Origin: Imbricaverruca yamaguchii
Taxonomy: Eukaryota; Arthropoda; Thecostraca; Neoverrucidae
Assembly: GCA_034440575.1 (NCBI GenBank)
Contig: JAOTOL010001461.1
Coordinates: forward strand, 1-64,000
DNA length: 64,000 bases
Direction: 5' to 3'
Shown: piece after piece, positions 34,603 through 48,000 of the stretch
Numbering within the stretch: the stretch's first letter is position 1
Layout of the letters: each line of letters opens with the position of its first letter
Made by a program: the position numbers and the translations under genes
Notes under the pieces: generated by a model
Databases searched by the model: none
The model's input: the letters and a program-made list of their open reading frames with translations, nothing else
What the model was told of the DNA's origin: nothing

Positions 34603-37600
34603 GTAACTGGGCTGTAGCGCCAGTCTGGCACTGTTCTCTCGGGTCCTAGCAGTCATGGCTTGATCGTGGATGGCTTAACCGTGGATGGCTTGACCGTGGA
34701 TGACTTGGCCGTGAATGGCTTGGTCGTGGATGGCTTGACCGTGGATAGCTTGGCTGTGGATGGCTTGGCCGTGGATGGCTTGGCCGTGGATGGCTTGACC
34801 GTGGATGGCTTGGCCGTGGATGGCTTAACCGTGGATGACTTGACCGTGGATGGCTTGGATGTGGATGGCTTGGCCGTGGATGGCTTGGCCGTCGATGGCT
34901 TGGCGATCAATGGCTTGGCCGTGAATGACCCCGGCATGCACGTGCTGCAAATAGAACTGGCACACTAAGAGGATGTGCTGTATGTGCAATTCTCCTGACT
35001 ATTAACCTTCAAATTGTGTTCAGGCATCACAGATAATCATCAGTTTGCCACAGATACCGCTTTCTATTTTAACAAAGTTATGTGGGTTCCTTCTCCACTT
35101 TCTATGTGACTAAATGCTTCTTATTGACCAGCAACGTAGCCAAAGAGGGGCCCGAGATATCAAAAGAACTCTTACCACTCTAGGTGCAAGCAAGCTTTAT
35201 TGCGAACTCCTTTTCGGGATATGGACTAAGCTACTGTAATGGCCTGCATGTTGAGCTCTCCATTGTTGCTTTCGATGCCGCACTCTTGGAACAACTTTTG
35301 TCCTGTCACCATGTACACTGTGTTACCGTGGATATTTTAAGATACTCACACTAAACGCTTTTGTACCTAACAATGTACGTGACGAATCATCAGAGATGGC
35401 TGATGTTTAAGGACGCTGCCAAATAATGCACAAAAAGGAAATGAAGACCTGACTCATGATGCCCGTTGTGGAGGTTTTGCACAGCTCCTAGTGCACCACA
35501 AACGGAAACAACTATCTTGAGCTCGTGAAGCCGCGTGAGCAGGCACCTATTGTCTGAATGCTGCCGAACCACTTCGAACGTAACAACTCTGACTTGAGAA
35601 AGGCCACGGCGGCCAGCCGCCGTCGCCGTCTAACCGGTTGACCACTCGAGCGTCGAGCTGCACCTAGGCTCAGCTGGGCATCGCCCCCACTGGTGGGGAA
35701 CGTCACGGGCAAAACCAGTTTGACCGGTGGTGCTCGGTCGGCTCACGGGAGGCCACAGCCGACCGGCCACCGCTGACCGCCGCTGTAAGCGGGACGTCGG
35801 GCTGCGCACCCGGTCAGACTGTCAGCTCAGCACTCTGGAGACATCGTCACTGCTGACCAATGTAACACTCTGGATGCACCGTGACTGCTGACCAATGTAA
35901 CACTCTGGAGACATGGTCACCACCGACCAATGTAACACTCTGGAGACACCGTCAATGCCGACCTAAACAACACTCTGGAGACATCGCCACCGCCGACCAA
36001 CGTAACACTCTGGAGACATCGTTACCGCCGACCAACGTAACACTCTGGAGACATCGCGACCGCCGACCAATGTAACACTCTGGATACATCGCCACCGCCG
36101 ACCAATGTAACACTCTGGAGACATCGCCACCGCCGACCAATGTAACACTCTGGAGACATCGCCACCGCCGACCAATGTAACACTCTGGAGACATCGCCAC
36201 CGCCGACCAATGTAACACTCTGGATACATCGCCACCACTGCCACCACCAATGTAGCACTCCAAATTCATCGTCACTGCCGACCGATGTTGGAAACATGAC
36301 CGCTGACATGACCGCTGACTGCTGTAGCAAACAAGGGAGACCTGACCGCTGACTGCTGTAGCAAATAAGGGAGACATGGCGCTAACTGCTGCAGCAAACA
36401 AGGGAGACATGACCGCTGACTGCTGTAGCAAATAAGGGAGACCCGACCGCTGACTGCTGCAGCAAACAAGGGAGACATGACCGCTGACTGCTGCAGCAAA
36501 TAAGGGAGATATGACCGCTGATTGCTGCAGCAAATAAGGGAGACATGACCGCTGACTGCTGTAGCAGATAGGGGAAGCATGATCGCTGCCGACTGCTGCA
36601 TCAAACGGGAGAAACGACCACTGCCAGCTGGACCAGAATTAGGAAACATGACCGCTGACTGCTGCAGTTAACAAGGCAGACACGACTATTGTCTGGTGCT
36701 GCAGTAGATAGGGTAGACACGACTGCTGACTGGTGCAGTAGACAGGGTAGACACGACTATTGACTGGTGCAGTAGACAGTGTAGACACGACTGTTGTCTG
36801 GTGCTGCAGTAGATAGGGTAGACACGACTATTGACTGGTGCAGTAGACAAGGTAGACACGACTATTGACTGGTGCAGTAGACAGGGTAGACACGACTATT
36901 GACTGGTGCAGTAGACTAGAGCGTACGGGACAGGGTAGACACGACTATTGACTGGTGCAGGGTAGACACGACTATTGACTGGTGCAGTAGACAGGGTAGA
37001 CACGACTATTGACTGGTGCAGTAGACAGGGTAGACACGACTATTGACTGGTGCAGTAGACAGGGTAGACACGACTATTGACTGGTGCAGTAGACAGGGTA
37101 GACACGACTATTGACTGGTGCAGAAAGGGTAGACACGACTATTGACTGGTGCAGTAGACAGGGTAGACACGACTATTGACTGGTGCAGTAGACAGGGTAG
37201 ACACGACTATTGACTGGTGCAGTAGACAGGGTAGACACGACTATTGACTGGTGCAGTAGACAGGGTAGACACGACTATTGACTGGTGCAGTAGACAGGGT
37301 AGACACGACTGTTGACTGGTGCAGTAGACAGGGTAGACACGACTGTTGACTGGTGCAGTAGACAGGGTAGACACGACTATTGACTGGTGCAGTAGACAGG
37401 GTAGACACGATATGACTGGTTACTGGTGCAGTAGACAGTGTAGACACGACTTTGACTGGTGCAGTAGACAGGGTAGACACGACTATTGACTGGTGCAGTA
37501 GACAGGGTAGACACGACTATTGACTGGTGCAGTAGACAGGGTAGACACGACTGCTGACTGGTGCAGTAGACAGGGTAGACACGACTATTGACTGGTGCAG

Positions 37601-40600
37601 GTAGACATGGTGCAGTAGACACGACTATTGACTGGTGCAGTAGACAGAGTAGACACGACTATTGACTGGTGCAGTAGACAGGGTAGACACGACTGCTGAC
37701 TGGTGCAGTAGACAGGGTAGACACGACCGCTGACTGCTGCACAATACAGGGTAGAGGACCACTACTTGCTGTAGCAGACGAAGGAGACGTGCTATGCAAC
37801 TAGTCGGATTGTGGCAACATCATATGTGCTGCAAATACGGATACTTATACTGCCTTTTTGTATCCTTATGCTGCATATACTGAATGCTAACTGCTGACAT
37901 GTTTTATCCGGGTCGTATTAGATTGAATTCCATGGAAATACTATTTGTGACTGCCAATTGGCACGAATTAATTGCTTCTGCAACAGAGAGTATGGTGCTT
38001 GATTGATAAATGAAAGGAAGGAACCATCTAGGAAGAATTGAGCCTCTTGTAAGGTGAGACGTATCCATGCAAAAGAAGGACTTCTATTTCTTCGTCAGCT
38101 AGTCAACACTCCATGTAAACTGTATGGGTGTTAAAAAAATGCCGATAAATATTCCAGCTGGGTTGTGCTGTACATACCGTAGTTGTTTGCCGTTAATTAA
38201 CCCGCAAGTTATGGGTGATCCTTATCAAATAGGAATTTGTTCTCGCATCACGTAGGAAGTAATTCATTAGGCCACATTAATCGTCCGTTCTACGAAGGAC
38301 ACCAGCACAGCCTCTGATCGTTGGCGCAGTGGCACGTTCGATTTGCACTCTGCGGCGTGGCGGATGACTCAGGTGGCGGTTTGCACCGTGACGGTCGGAC
38401 CGGGTGCACGGGACCATGCCGCGGCGCTGTGGGCTGCTCCCAGTCGGCCGGTTGTCTCCATCTGCCCCGGCCCGCGCCGCCCACGCCGCGCCGGCCGCAT
38501 GGCCTTCGGCGCGGAGGCCGAGCCCCAAGGTCCGCGCCGCCGTCCACGGCATTCCAGCCGAGTTCGACAGGCGGCCTTCGGCCCCGGCCCGTCACCTGAG
38601 CCTCACACTTCTCCGGCCCGGCCCGTCACCTGACCCCCACACTTCTCCGGCCCGGCCCGTCACCTGACCCCCACACTTCTCCGGCCCGGCCCGTCACCTG
38701 ACCCCCACACTTCTCCGGCCCGCCCCGTCACCTCACCCCCACACTTCTCCGGCCCGGCCCGTCACCTGACCCCCACACTTCTCCGGCCCCCGTCACCTAC
38801 CCCACACTTCTCCGGCCCGCCCGTCACCTCAGCCCCACACTTCTCCGGCCCCCCCCGTCACCTGACCCCCACACTTCTCCGGCCCGGCCCGTCACCTGAC
38901 CCCCACACTTCTCCGGCCCAGCCCGTCACCTGACCCCCCACACTTCTCCGGCCCTGACCCGTCACCTGACCCCCACACTTCTCCAGCCCAGCCCGTCACC
39001 TCAGCCCCACACTTCTCCGGCCCGGACCCGTCACCTCAGCCCCACACTTCTCCGGCCCGGCCCGTCACCTGTCACCCCACACTTCTCCGGCCCGGCCCGT
39101 CACCTGACCCCACACTTCTCCGGCCCCCACACTTTCCGGCCCGATCACCTGACCCCCACACTTCTCCGGCCCGGCCCGTCACCTGACCCCCACACTTTCC
39201 GGCTCCGGCCCGTCACCTGACCCCCACACTTCTCCGGCCCGGCCCGTCACCTCACCCCCACACTTCTCCGGCCCGGCCCGTCACCTGACCCCCACACTTC
39301 TCCGGCCCCCCCCGTCACCTGATCCCCACACTTCTCCGGCCCGGCCCGTCACCTGACCCCCACACTTCTCCGGCCCGGCCCGTCACCTGACCCCACACTT
39401 CGCTCCCCGTACCTACCCCACACTTCCCGGCCCGGGCCCATCGCATCAGGTCAGCGTATGTGTATTAGTACCAAGTCATTTACAGAATGACTTGGCAATA
39501 GTACACATATAAGTGATCGCAGGGGAGACCAGCTCAACACTACGACGCATGGTGGGATAAACATGCCCGTACCCCCAAACATGAATGACGAACACTCGTC
39601 TGCATCCTCCTAAGAGCTTAAGCCATGCGAAAACATGATCTTCCGCTCCACGGTGTCACTTCCATCTGGCACAGTGGAGCGGTCGTAGCTATGTCAAGCG
39701 GTAGTTCACGCCAGAATGCCACACCACTTGTGCTAATGTGAACGGTAGACAAAACAATGTAATCGATCCGTGTGAACATGGACAGCGACAACACCAGTCA
39801 CACCCTGCCCGGATGTTGCTACCACTGGACCACCTGGTCAACTGGCTGGCCGTCGGCTCACGCCTACGGCACCCCACAGTGACAGCGACAATACTACAGC
39901 ACTGGTCACGCCCTGTCGGGATGTTACAACCACCGCACGAGCCGCAACACTTCACAAACACTATATAGGATACCGGTCTACAGAAAGGAGTATGAAGTGG
40001 GGATATTCTCTTAATCCTGGTTGAAGATTACGTCTGACAAAGTGATGAGTGATGCAACACCTTCCGGTACTCACAAAATAGGCTACTGGCATGCAACGAA
40101 CTACCATATTGTATTTTCCAGAACCATGCGGAGTATTGGTAATTGGTAGGAAAAATATACGACACGCAACTTGACATCCACCAGCAGCGCTTGAAAGCGT
40201 CTAGCATTAATTTTCACGCAAAGCGTCATGAGGTGCTCTTCTTCAAGCCGCTGTACATTTAACACAAACTAAATGCAAACAAGAAAACCCAGACTGACAT
40301 TAAGTAATGTTCATAAGATTGGTAACTGATCAATTGTTGGAAACATGCTTGGTACATCACCTTCTCTGTGCAGTGGGCGTTAGTTTTTTCAGCTAATTAC
40401 CCACAGATGTATTTGTCTCCTGGTTTCATAGCCACCCAAGCCCGTTAGAGCATGTCAGCGCAGTTGTTCGAGTGGCTTACTGTTGCAGCTCAACAACCTA
40501 CAACGGAACTTTAGCAGGTGACAAACGGTGTGCCGGATGTTTTGCAAGTCATGACGTCGTCTAGTACACTCGACTGCATGGTTGTGTTTTATTTTCTATT

Positions 40601-43600
40601 CTTCCTGCTGTGGGAGGAAAATTCTCCACATTTCATGGCAGTGACTGACAAGATAAGATCGTGTCATCTTGGGATATGTACGTGACATGCAGGCTGGGTA
40701 GCTAGAGTTTTGGTCTAATCCCAAAGTGCATTGTGTGATGCCAGAACACTTACATGGATTGGTGCACTTGTAAGAAGCTGCTGCGTCTGTTCCGTACCTA
40801 GACTAGTTCAGTACATAATGAGTAAGAATCACTTACAAGTCACTGACCTTCACAAAAGAAAATTGAAACATTTCTGAATGCATGTGGTCAAACCCACCGC
40901 ATTCTTGCACTCATGGACTTTTGCAATATTTGTATTATGATGATTACACGATTATTTATAATATTATTGTTAGTATTATTATTTCATGAAACTGTTTACT
41001 GTATTATGTTAACTAAATTATACAATTGTTAGGCATTCGCCATCCAATTCTGCCAAGAGTAGATCACGCAGAAGGTATAACGTTAGTGAAGAAATAGTGA
41101 AAAATAATTATTACACTGAGAAATGACTGTTTGATACGTTTGGCATGCAAGTCAGTTTTGATTGTGCTGCAAGGCAAAGCAAATCTTGGACTCAAGACAT
41201 TGGTGGTAACACTCTCATTCTTTTTTTATTGATTCCCGAAGGGCAATATCTCTGGAGTGACCGTAAGCCAGATCTCTCAACATAAAAACAGCATCGTATC
41301 GAACCAGCCAGTTGCTGCGGAGAGCCCAACTGATGAGTCCCACGCTGCGGCAGCCTCCCGGGTCCGGGGAAGAGGGGGAGCTTTCTTACAATCAGGTTTT
41401 CGGGTCCACCACTGCTGGCATGTCCAGTGGGTGGTATGGTGGGTGGGTGGTATGTCCGGTGGGTGGTATGGACCGGCGCTGACGGATGGTGATGGATATT
41501 CGCAGCGACGATCGACAGGCTTTCCCTGCCGTCGGAGGCGGGCGGCGTCGCTCTCACGCGCCGGCTTTCCTTTCACGCCAGCTGACCGTTCTGCGGCGGC
41601 CCCGCCCCTCCCACGAGCGGCTGGTCGTGTGGACGCCACGCCCCGTGGCGGTAGGCCGTGAGAACGGTGCGACTGTGACCAGTGTGTCTCCTGTGGACGC
41701 CTCAGCATGGGAGTAGAAACCAAGCAGGGCAGGCACGGAAGGCTCGATACGCATATATGTCAATCTTAGCACGGCGCCAATGGGTATTAGCTGGAACGAA
41801 TGGCTTCCTCACTCTCTTTTTCCACACTCATATTGCCCTGTTTCCTATACTCATCGATCTCAGATCAGCCTGTGATGATAGATATCCGCGAGGAACGATA
41901 TTGGCAGGTGACAACGGTTTCCATGTTCGCAATGAGATTCTCTGTCATGGTGTCTTTCCTACAGATTAGCCGCTGAGTCCAAGGGAGACACTGCAGGTGT
42001 CGCAAATTGCAGGAAAAATATCTGTCGCGTTTTTGGGCTGATCCAGAAGAGTATCCGGTAGTTCCATATGAGACACAGTTGACGTTCTTTGCTAGCTTGT
42101 CAGCGCACGTGTCAATTTCCCTTTCTTCAGTCGTTTTCTGAACTGACCTTTGATATTTCTGTTGCCAAACCATACCTGACACTCGTTCTTGGTGATGCTT
42201 CAAAAGTTATCTAGACCACGTGTAGCATCTCGCCGGACATTCATATAATATAACTCATCCAGTAGAGTTTTGAACTGTTCGTCATTTTCACGAAGCATAG
42301 CGCTGGAGGACGACCTTGTCCCGACACGTTTAAAAGAAATGCTGCAGTTGACGTCGGAGTTGTAGCATCGGACGGAGCTAAGTCTGATATTCCAGTGTTC
42401 GGCAGCACATACCTGCTTTGACGAGGTATGTCTGAGCGGCACATGCCTGTATCTGGCAACACCTACTGACAGTATCTGGCAACACCTACTGACAGTATCT
42501 GGCAACACCTACTGACAATCGCCGAGCAGACCTCACACCCACTGGCATATCTTGCCAGGCTCCGGAAATTCCTAGATCTTGCTGGTTGCGGTCAGAAAAC
42601 ACCACATTTATCACAAATAACTTGGCGATGCACACGTGTGATAGCAATACAGAAGTAATGCTGAATGTTTCTCCAAAAGCGCTGCTAAATTAGTGATCAA
42701 GCTGTACTGTACTGGTTAGTTAGTTATTTTAGCTTTAGGGTGCATCCATAAACTGCACTGGTTGGCGGGCGTAGATTGTTCCGTAAAATAAACCCGCCTT
42801 CTACCAAATCTAGATTATATTCATCAATCAAATATGTCTGTTTTTAAGTATCCTACTCATGATGTTCTGAAAGGCTTCTTGAGAACTGTTGTTGGTCGTG
42901 TTCGCGAATGTGATTTTTAAATCAGGCCGGCCCATTTTATGATTTAATTTGCGTACTGCTTGCTGATACAGTGTAGTTTAATCAGTATTTTATAAACTTC
43001 AAGTTTGCACATGAGAGCTTGGGTTCTGCGTACAATTGTCGACAACTGCGTATTATGTCGACGTCAATCTGCTAGTTGACGTCGACATAATACGTACATG
43101 TTCGGTTGTGGCCGGTCGGCAAGTTTTATACCGAAACGTCCCAATGTTTGATTCTGTGGCTGCGGGATGCCTGGCACCCTTGAAGCACTACACCGCCACT
43201 ACCTAAATTATGTCACCGAGTGGTCCATTCGTTCAGCGACACAATGTTCGTTCTGAACGTGACCTATGTTCACAGGCGTGTTCTTCCACGTGGTCGGAGA
43301 GGGCACCGTGAAGGTCAGCGACAGCCAGCACCAGCGACACATCGACAAAGAGAACTACATCGACTTCAAGATGCGACTGCTGGGCGAGGCAGGTAAGAGC
43401 GACTCATCCCAGCCGCGACTGAACCCGCTGACCGTGTGGAGCTGAGCTCGATGTCAGCCTGTGGATAGTCCGCTGGATCAGTCCGCCCGACAGCACACTG
43501 ACGGTGGCGGTGACGGGTGTTCGTCGGAACCGTCCGCCCGTCGCGTGCGTCACCGCCTGTCACAGATACACGCCACGGCACCCGCCCCTGGGACGAGTTG

Positions 43601-44940
43601 CGCAACAGTGCCGGCCAACCGGAGTGGCCAGGGACAAAGCGACTTTTGGATAGGATAGGGGTGACCTACTGCCCTCCTGACCCAGTTGGCGGAGTTTGTC
43701 AACGGGCGGCACGCGGGGAACTGGCGGACCGGACCGCCACTGGTTCCTTGCCTCTGGCAACGCGAACAAGTGGGTTGCCTCCACAGTGCTTTTGAAAATC
43801 ATCGCACTGGTCGTTTGGCAATTTTGAATGGAATAATTTTGTCTGAAACACATTCATCCGAAAATGGACAATATTTCACACGTTCAACCCTTGGATCCAA
43901 TTATCCCACTATAAAACCACAGTTACGACGTAGTGATGATACACGGCATTCATGTACCATGGTTGATTTGTGATCCACATTCGCCACATTCGGGGCTTGT
44001 CCACATTCTAAGCGCATTGCAATGGTTCAGAATGTTTCAGCGTCGTACTGCACATGCAGTGCTATTCAAGCCCTTCAAACAGCACTACCATCCTACACCT
44101 ATCTAAAATTGTTCAAGTGACATGCCATTTGTTATGCACCCTTCGCATGTTGCCTGTGTCGGCGCAGAGTACGTAAAAATAGGCTAACAACATATAATGA
44201 GTAGTTCCGGTCAGATACTATATAGCTGAAATACGTTTTGCTCCTCAACCAACGGATTTATTCATTTGGAGTAGGCAAGATTATGTAGACTTTCCAACTT
44301 GACGCTTCGCATTAAGCTAAAATAGCGTGTGAGAGAACTCACATCGACCCCGGAAGAGAACCCTGGTCAAGCTCGTGAACCGACTTTTCATCCCGTGTGC
44401 CACAAACGATTGAGAACGACCCTGAATCGCCAGTCACCGCTACCTTCAGATAAATTATCAGCTGCGCCCTCCAAGTCGGTCCCTCCTAGCCGTCACACAA
44501 AACCCCTGACATTCCTCTGGATCTTCGGTGGCTTCCCTGGACCCACTATGTCCACCCCTCGCCCCATACATTAGCACAACTTCCTGGCGACACCCCGGTA
44601 TCGGCACCTTCACCACATATGCAAACCTTCTGAACACACCTATGAATCAGCACCTCATCCTTCCAGACACAAAGTACCGAACACAGCCTTGAATCGACAC
44701 TTCCATCGGACTGTCGAGACACGCTGATGCTCTCTGTTGATGCCAACTAATTGGTCCTTAATTGGCAACTCCATCCACCCCTCTCCACCCCGAGACATTT
44801 ACCCGTGTCGTCACTGAATTACACACCCGGCCCTCGCTCGGGCGCACATGGACGGTCCTAGTGGCCGCAGCTAGCTACATTGGTGACATCAGAAAGTCTG
44901 ATCCCACCCATCCGGCCTTCCGACTCACTGAACATGTTTT

Positions 44941-45005
<65 letters not shown>

Positions 45006-48000
45006 TCCTCGAGCTATGCAGCGAGAACTACGATTAAATTGACAGCCTCATTTGTATGAAGTGAACTCAACGTACGGTCCATCCCACGCACGCACGCACA
45101 GTAGTTCCCGGACAGAGTCAGCCGCATCTAAGACCGCGTGCTCTACCCGCACAGCCCAGCTAAGTTGTTCCAACTGCTGCCTCTTTTACTGGGCATCAAG
45201 TCAAGCGTGCACATTTTGGTTTCCTTGCCACCAAACCGGGCACAATTCAGTTGGCTTTTGGTGTTATCATGCTTGCTTATATGACTAAATTCTGATTAGA
45301 ACTGAATTATAGCCTTTAGACTTTGGCACTCCTCTCCCAGTGAAGGGTGAGTGGAGTGTCATTGTCGGGTTATAAATGTGACGTGACCTCAATTGACTGA
45401 CGTGACCTCAGTTTACTGACCTCAACTGAGCGGCGCGATTTGTTCGCCGGCAGGCGATCACGCTCCCGTCCTGCTCTCGGGAGGCATCCACAGCTTCCCG
45501 TTCAAGCTGGGCCTGCCGCTGGGAGTGCCGTCCACCTTCCTCGGCAAGCACGGCTGGGTGCAGTACTTCTGCCGGGCGGCCATCAAGGAGGACACCGGGC
45601 TCGTGCACAAGAACCAGCAGGTCTTCATCGTCATGAACCCCATAGACTTGAACGTGGAGCCGGCGGTGCTGGCCGTGAGTAGCGACCGACTGATCGGGAA
45701 CCGGGATGCGGAGGAGAAATTCAGCGGGAACTGCAACAGCTGGTCTTTGGTTATTATTGTTGTATGATTTCCGCACTAGGTGGAGGGGCTCCCACTTTGG
45801 GTATTCTACCGTAACAGTCAAACCATGACAGCAACTTTCGGTACTTTCAGTACCTTCAAATGAATACCTACGGTATTGTGTATTAAAAAAGAACTTAAGG
45901 TTATCTGTCATATCATGTGTTGATCGAATGACGTCATGAAGTCGTTCGCAGGGACGAGTAGTCTACGTGTAGGTTACCTGTCTCACGATCGAAAGATTGT
46001 GGGTTCGAGTCTCACCTGTCTCTACTTTTCGCCCGCGACCAATCGGCGTGAGAGATTGGCGACGCTCATGACTGAACGTTCGACGTGTCGTAAAACCAAC
46101 AACCACCGAAGTCGTTCTCAGGCGTTGTTATTCACGTCACAAATGGTTCCTCATTGCTATTAGATACACTCCGGTCAATGCTATAGCTGACGTGGAAGGA
46201 CAACAGATCGTCCGACTTGCACCATTACGTTTCGCGACATAGATATGATCCAAGCGCGGCGAATTGTGGAGCAGCAGCGATGTCCGACCGCAGACGCTCT
46301 CCACGATAGAAATGCAGGCGACACGGGCGACCACCGAGCATCGGAAGCTGCTGACACTGCCTGAGTAGCACACGCTGCATCAAACGGTGGGAACAGAGAG
46401 CTGGGCGTGCCGGGTGTGTCGGGCTGGGCGTGTACGCGCTATCTGCGCGGTGGATCGCCGAGGCGGGTGGAGACGCACTACGCCTCGCTTTAATGACCGG
46501 TGATACGCGGAGTGGGCGAGGAGGTTAGGCCACGGACAGGTCCATTCCGCCGACGGCCGTTAGCCGTGTTAGCAGGCCTCAGTGTCTGAACAGTAGTCAC
46601 CGCCACGGACCATGGAGCAGGGCTCGGTTTCTGACCAGTAGTCACCGCCACGGACCATGGAGCAGGGCTCGGTTTCTGACCAGTAGTCACCGCCACGGAC
46701 CATGGAGCAGGGCTCGGTTTCTGACCATTAGTCACCGCCGCGGACCATGGAGCAGGGCTCGGTTTCTGACCATTAGTCACCGCCACGGACCATGGAGCAG
46801 GGCTCGGTTTCTGACCATTAGTCACCGCCACGGACCATGGAGCAGGGCTCGGTTTCTGACCATTAGTCACCGCCACGGACCATGGAGCAGGGCTCGGTTT
46901 CTGACCAGTAGTCACCGCCACGGACCGTAAAGCTCGACAGCGCCATTGGCCACCGGTGGCTCAGAACATGCAGAACGGCCCTCATTTCGTGGTTATCGTC
47001 ATGATTTCCTCAGCTGGTTTACCAACCAACTGACTCAGCGGTTAGTTCAGCAGCTGGTTCGGCAGCTGACACAGCGGCTGGTTCGTTAGTTGGATCGACG
47101 GTCGGGTCGGCAGCTGGTTTGACAGCTTGAACAGAAGCCACTACAGCAGCTGGTTCAGCGGTTAGTTCAGCAGCTGGTTGAAGCTGGTTCGGTATCCGGT
47201 TCAGTAGCTGGTTCGGCACCTGACTCAGCGGCTGGTTTGTCACCTGGATCAACGGTTTGGTCGGCAGCTGGTTCAGCAGCCGGTTTGCTAGCTGGTTCAG
47301 CAGCTGATTCAGCGGCTGGTTCGGCATACCCCGACTGGCCGTGGCCCGAGAGTTTTGGCGCGACAGCCGGCCGTCTGGCGGCGGCGGAGCGCGCTGCACC
47401 TGACACAGACGCCCAATAAGGCGCGCCCAAGGCCCAGCTGGACCGCGAGCACTGACTGGACCAGCCGAACGGTGTCTGGGCTGACTGGTCAGGTGCGCTG
47501 GGTTGACTGGTCAGGTGTCTGGGCTGACTGGTCAGGTGTCTGGGTTGACTGGTCAGGTGTCTGGGCTGACTGGTCAGGTGTCTGGGTTGACTGGTCAGGT
47601 GTCTGGGTTGACTGGTCAGGTGTCTGGGCTGACTGGTCAGGTGTCTGGGTTGACTGGTCAGGTGTCTGGGCTGACTGGTCAGGTGTCTGGGCTGACTGGT
47701 CAGGTGTCTGGGCTGACTGGTCAGGTGTCTGGGCTGACTGGTCAGGTGTCTGGGCTGACTGGTCAGGTGTCTGGGCTGACTGGTCAGGTGTCTGGGCTGA
47801 CTGGTCAGGTGTCTGGGTTGACTGGTCAGGTTACACCGCAATACTGCTTCTCCACTAATACTGCTGACGACACAACTGCCCCAGCCCTACCGCTACTTGA
47901 CATTACTGGTACGGATCTTAGAGCTCTGGTCGTTACCCCAGCGGGACATTATTGCTACACGACATTTCCGCTACATGGTGCCCTGTTACGGATATTACTC

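Noticed and set aside
41192..41772. Overlapping GC-rich ORFs in intron 1
   Set aside because: No domain, mutually overlapping on both strands, no splice signals that fit the arrestin frame.
45952..46024. Functional tRNA-Arg gene
   Set aside because: T arm is good but the anticodon stem does not pair, and the sequence is part of a SINE with target-site duplications.
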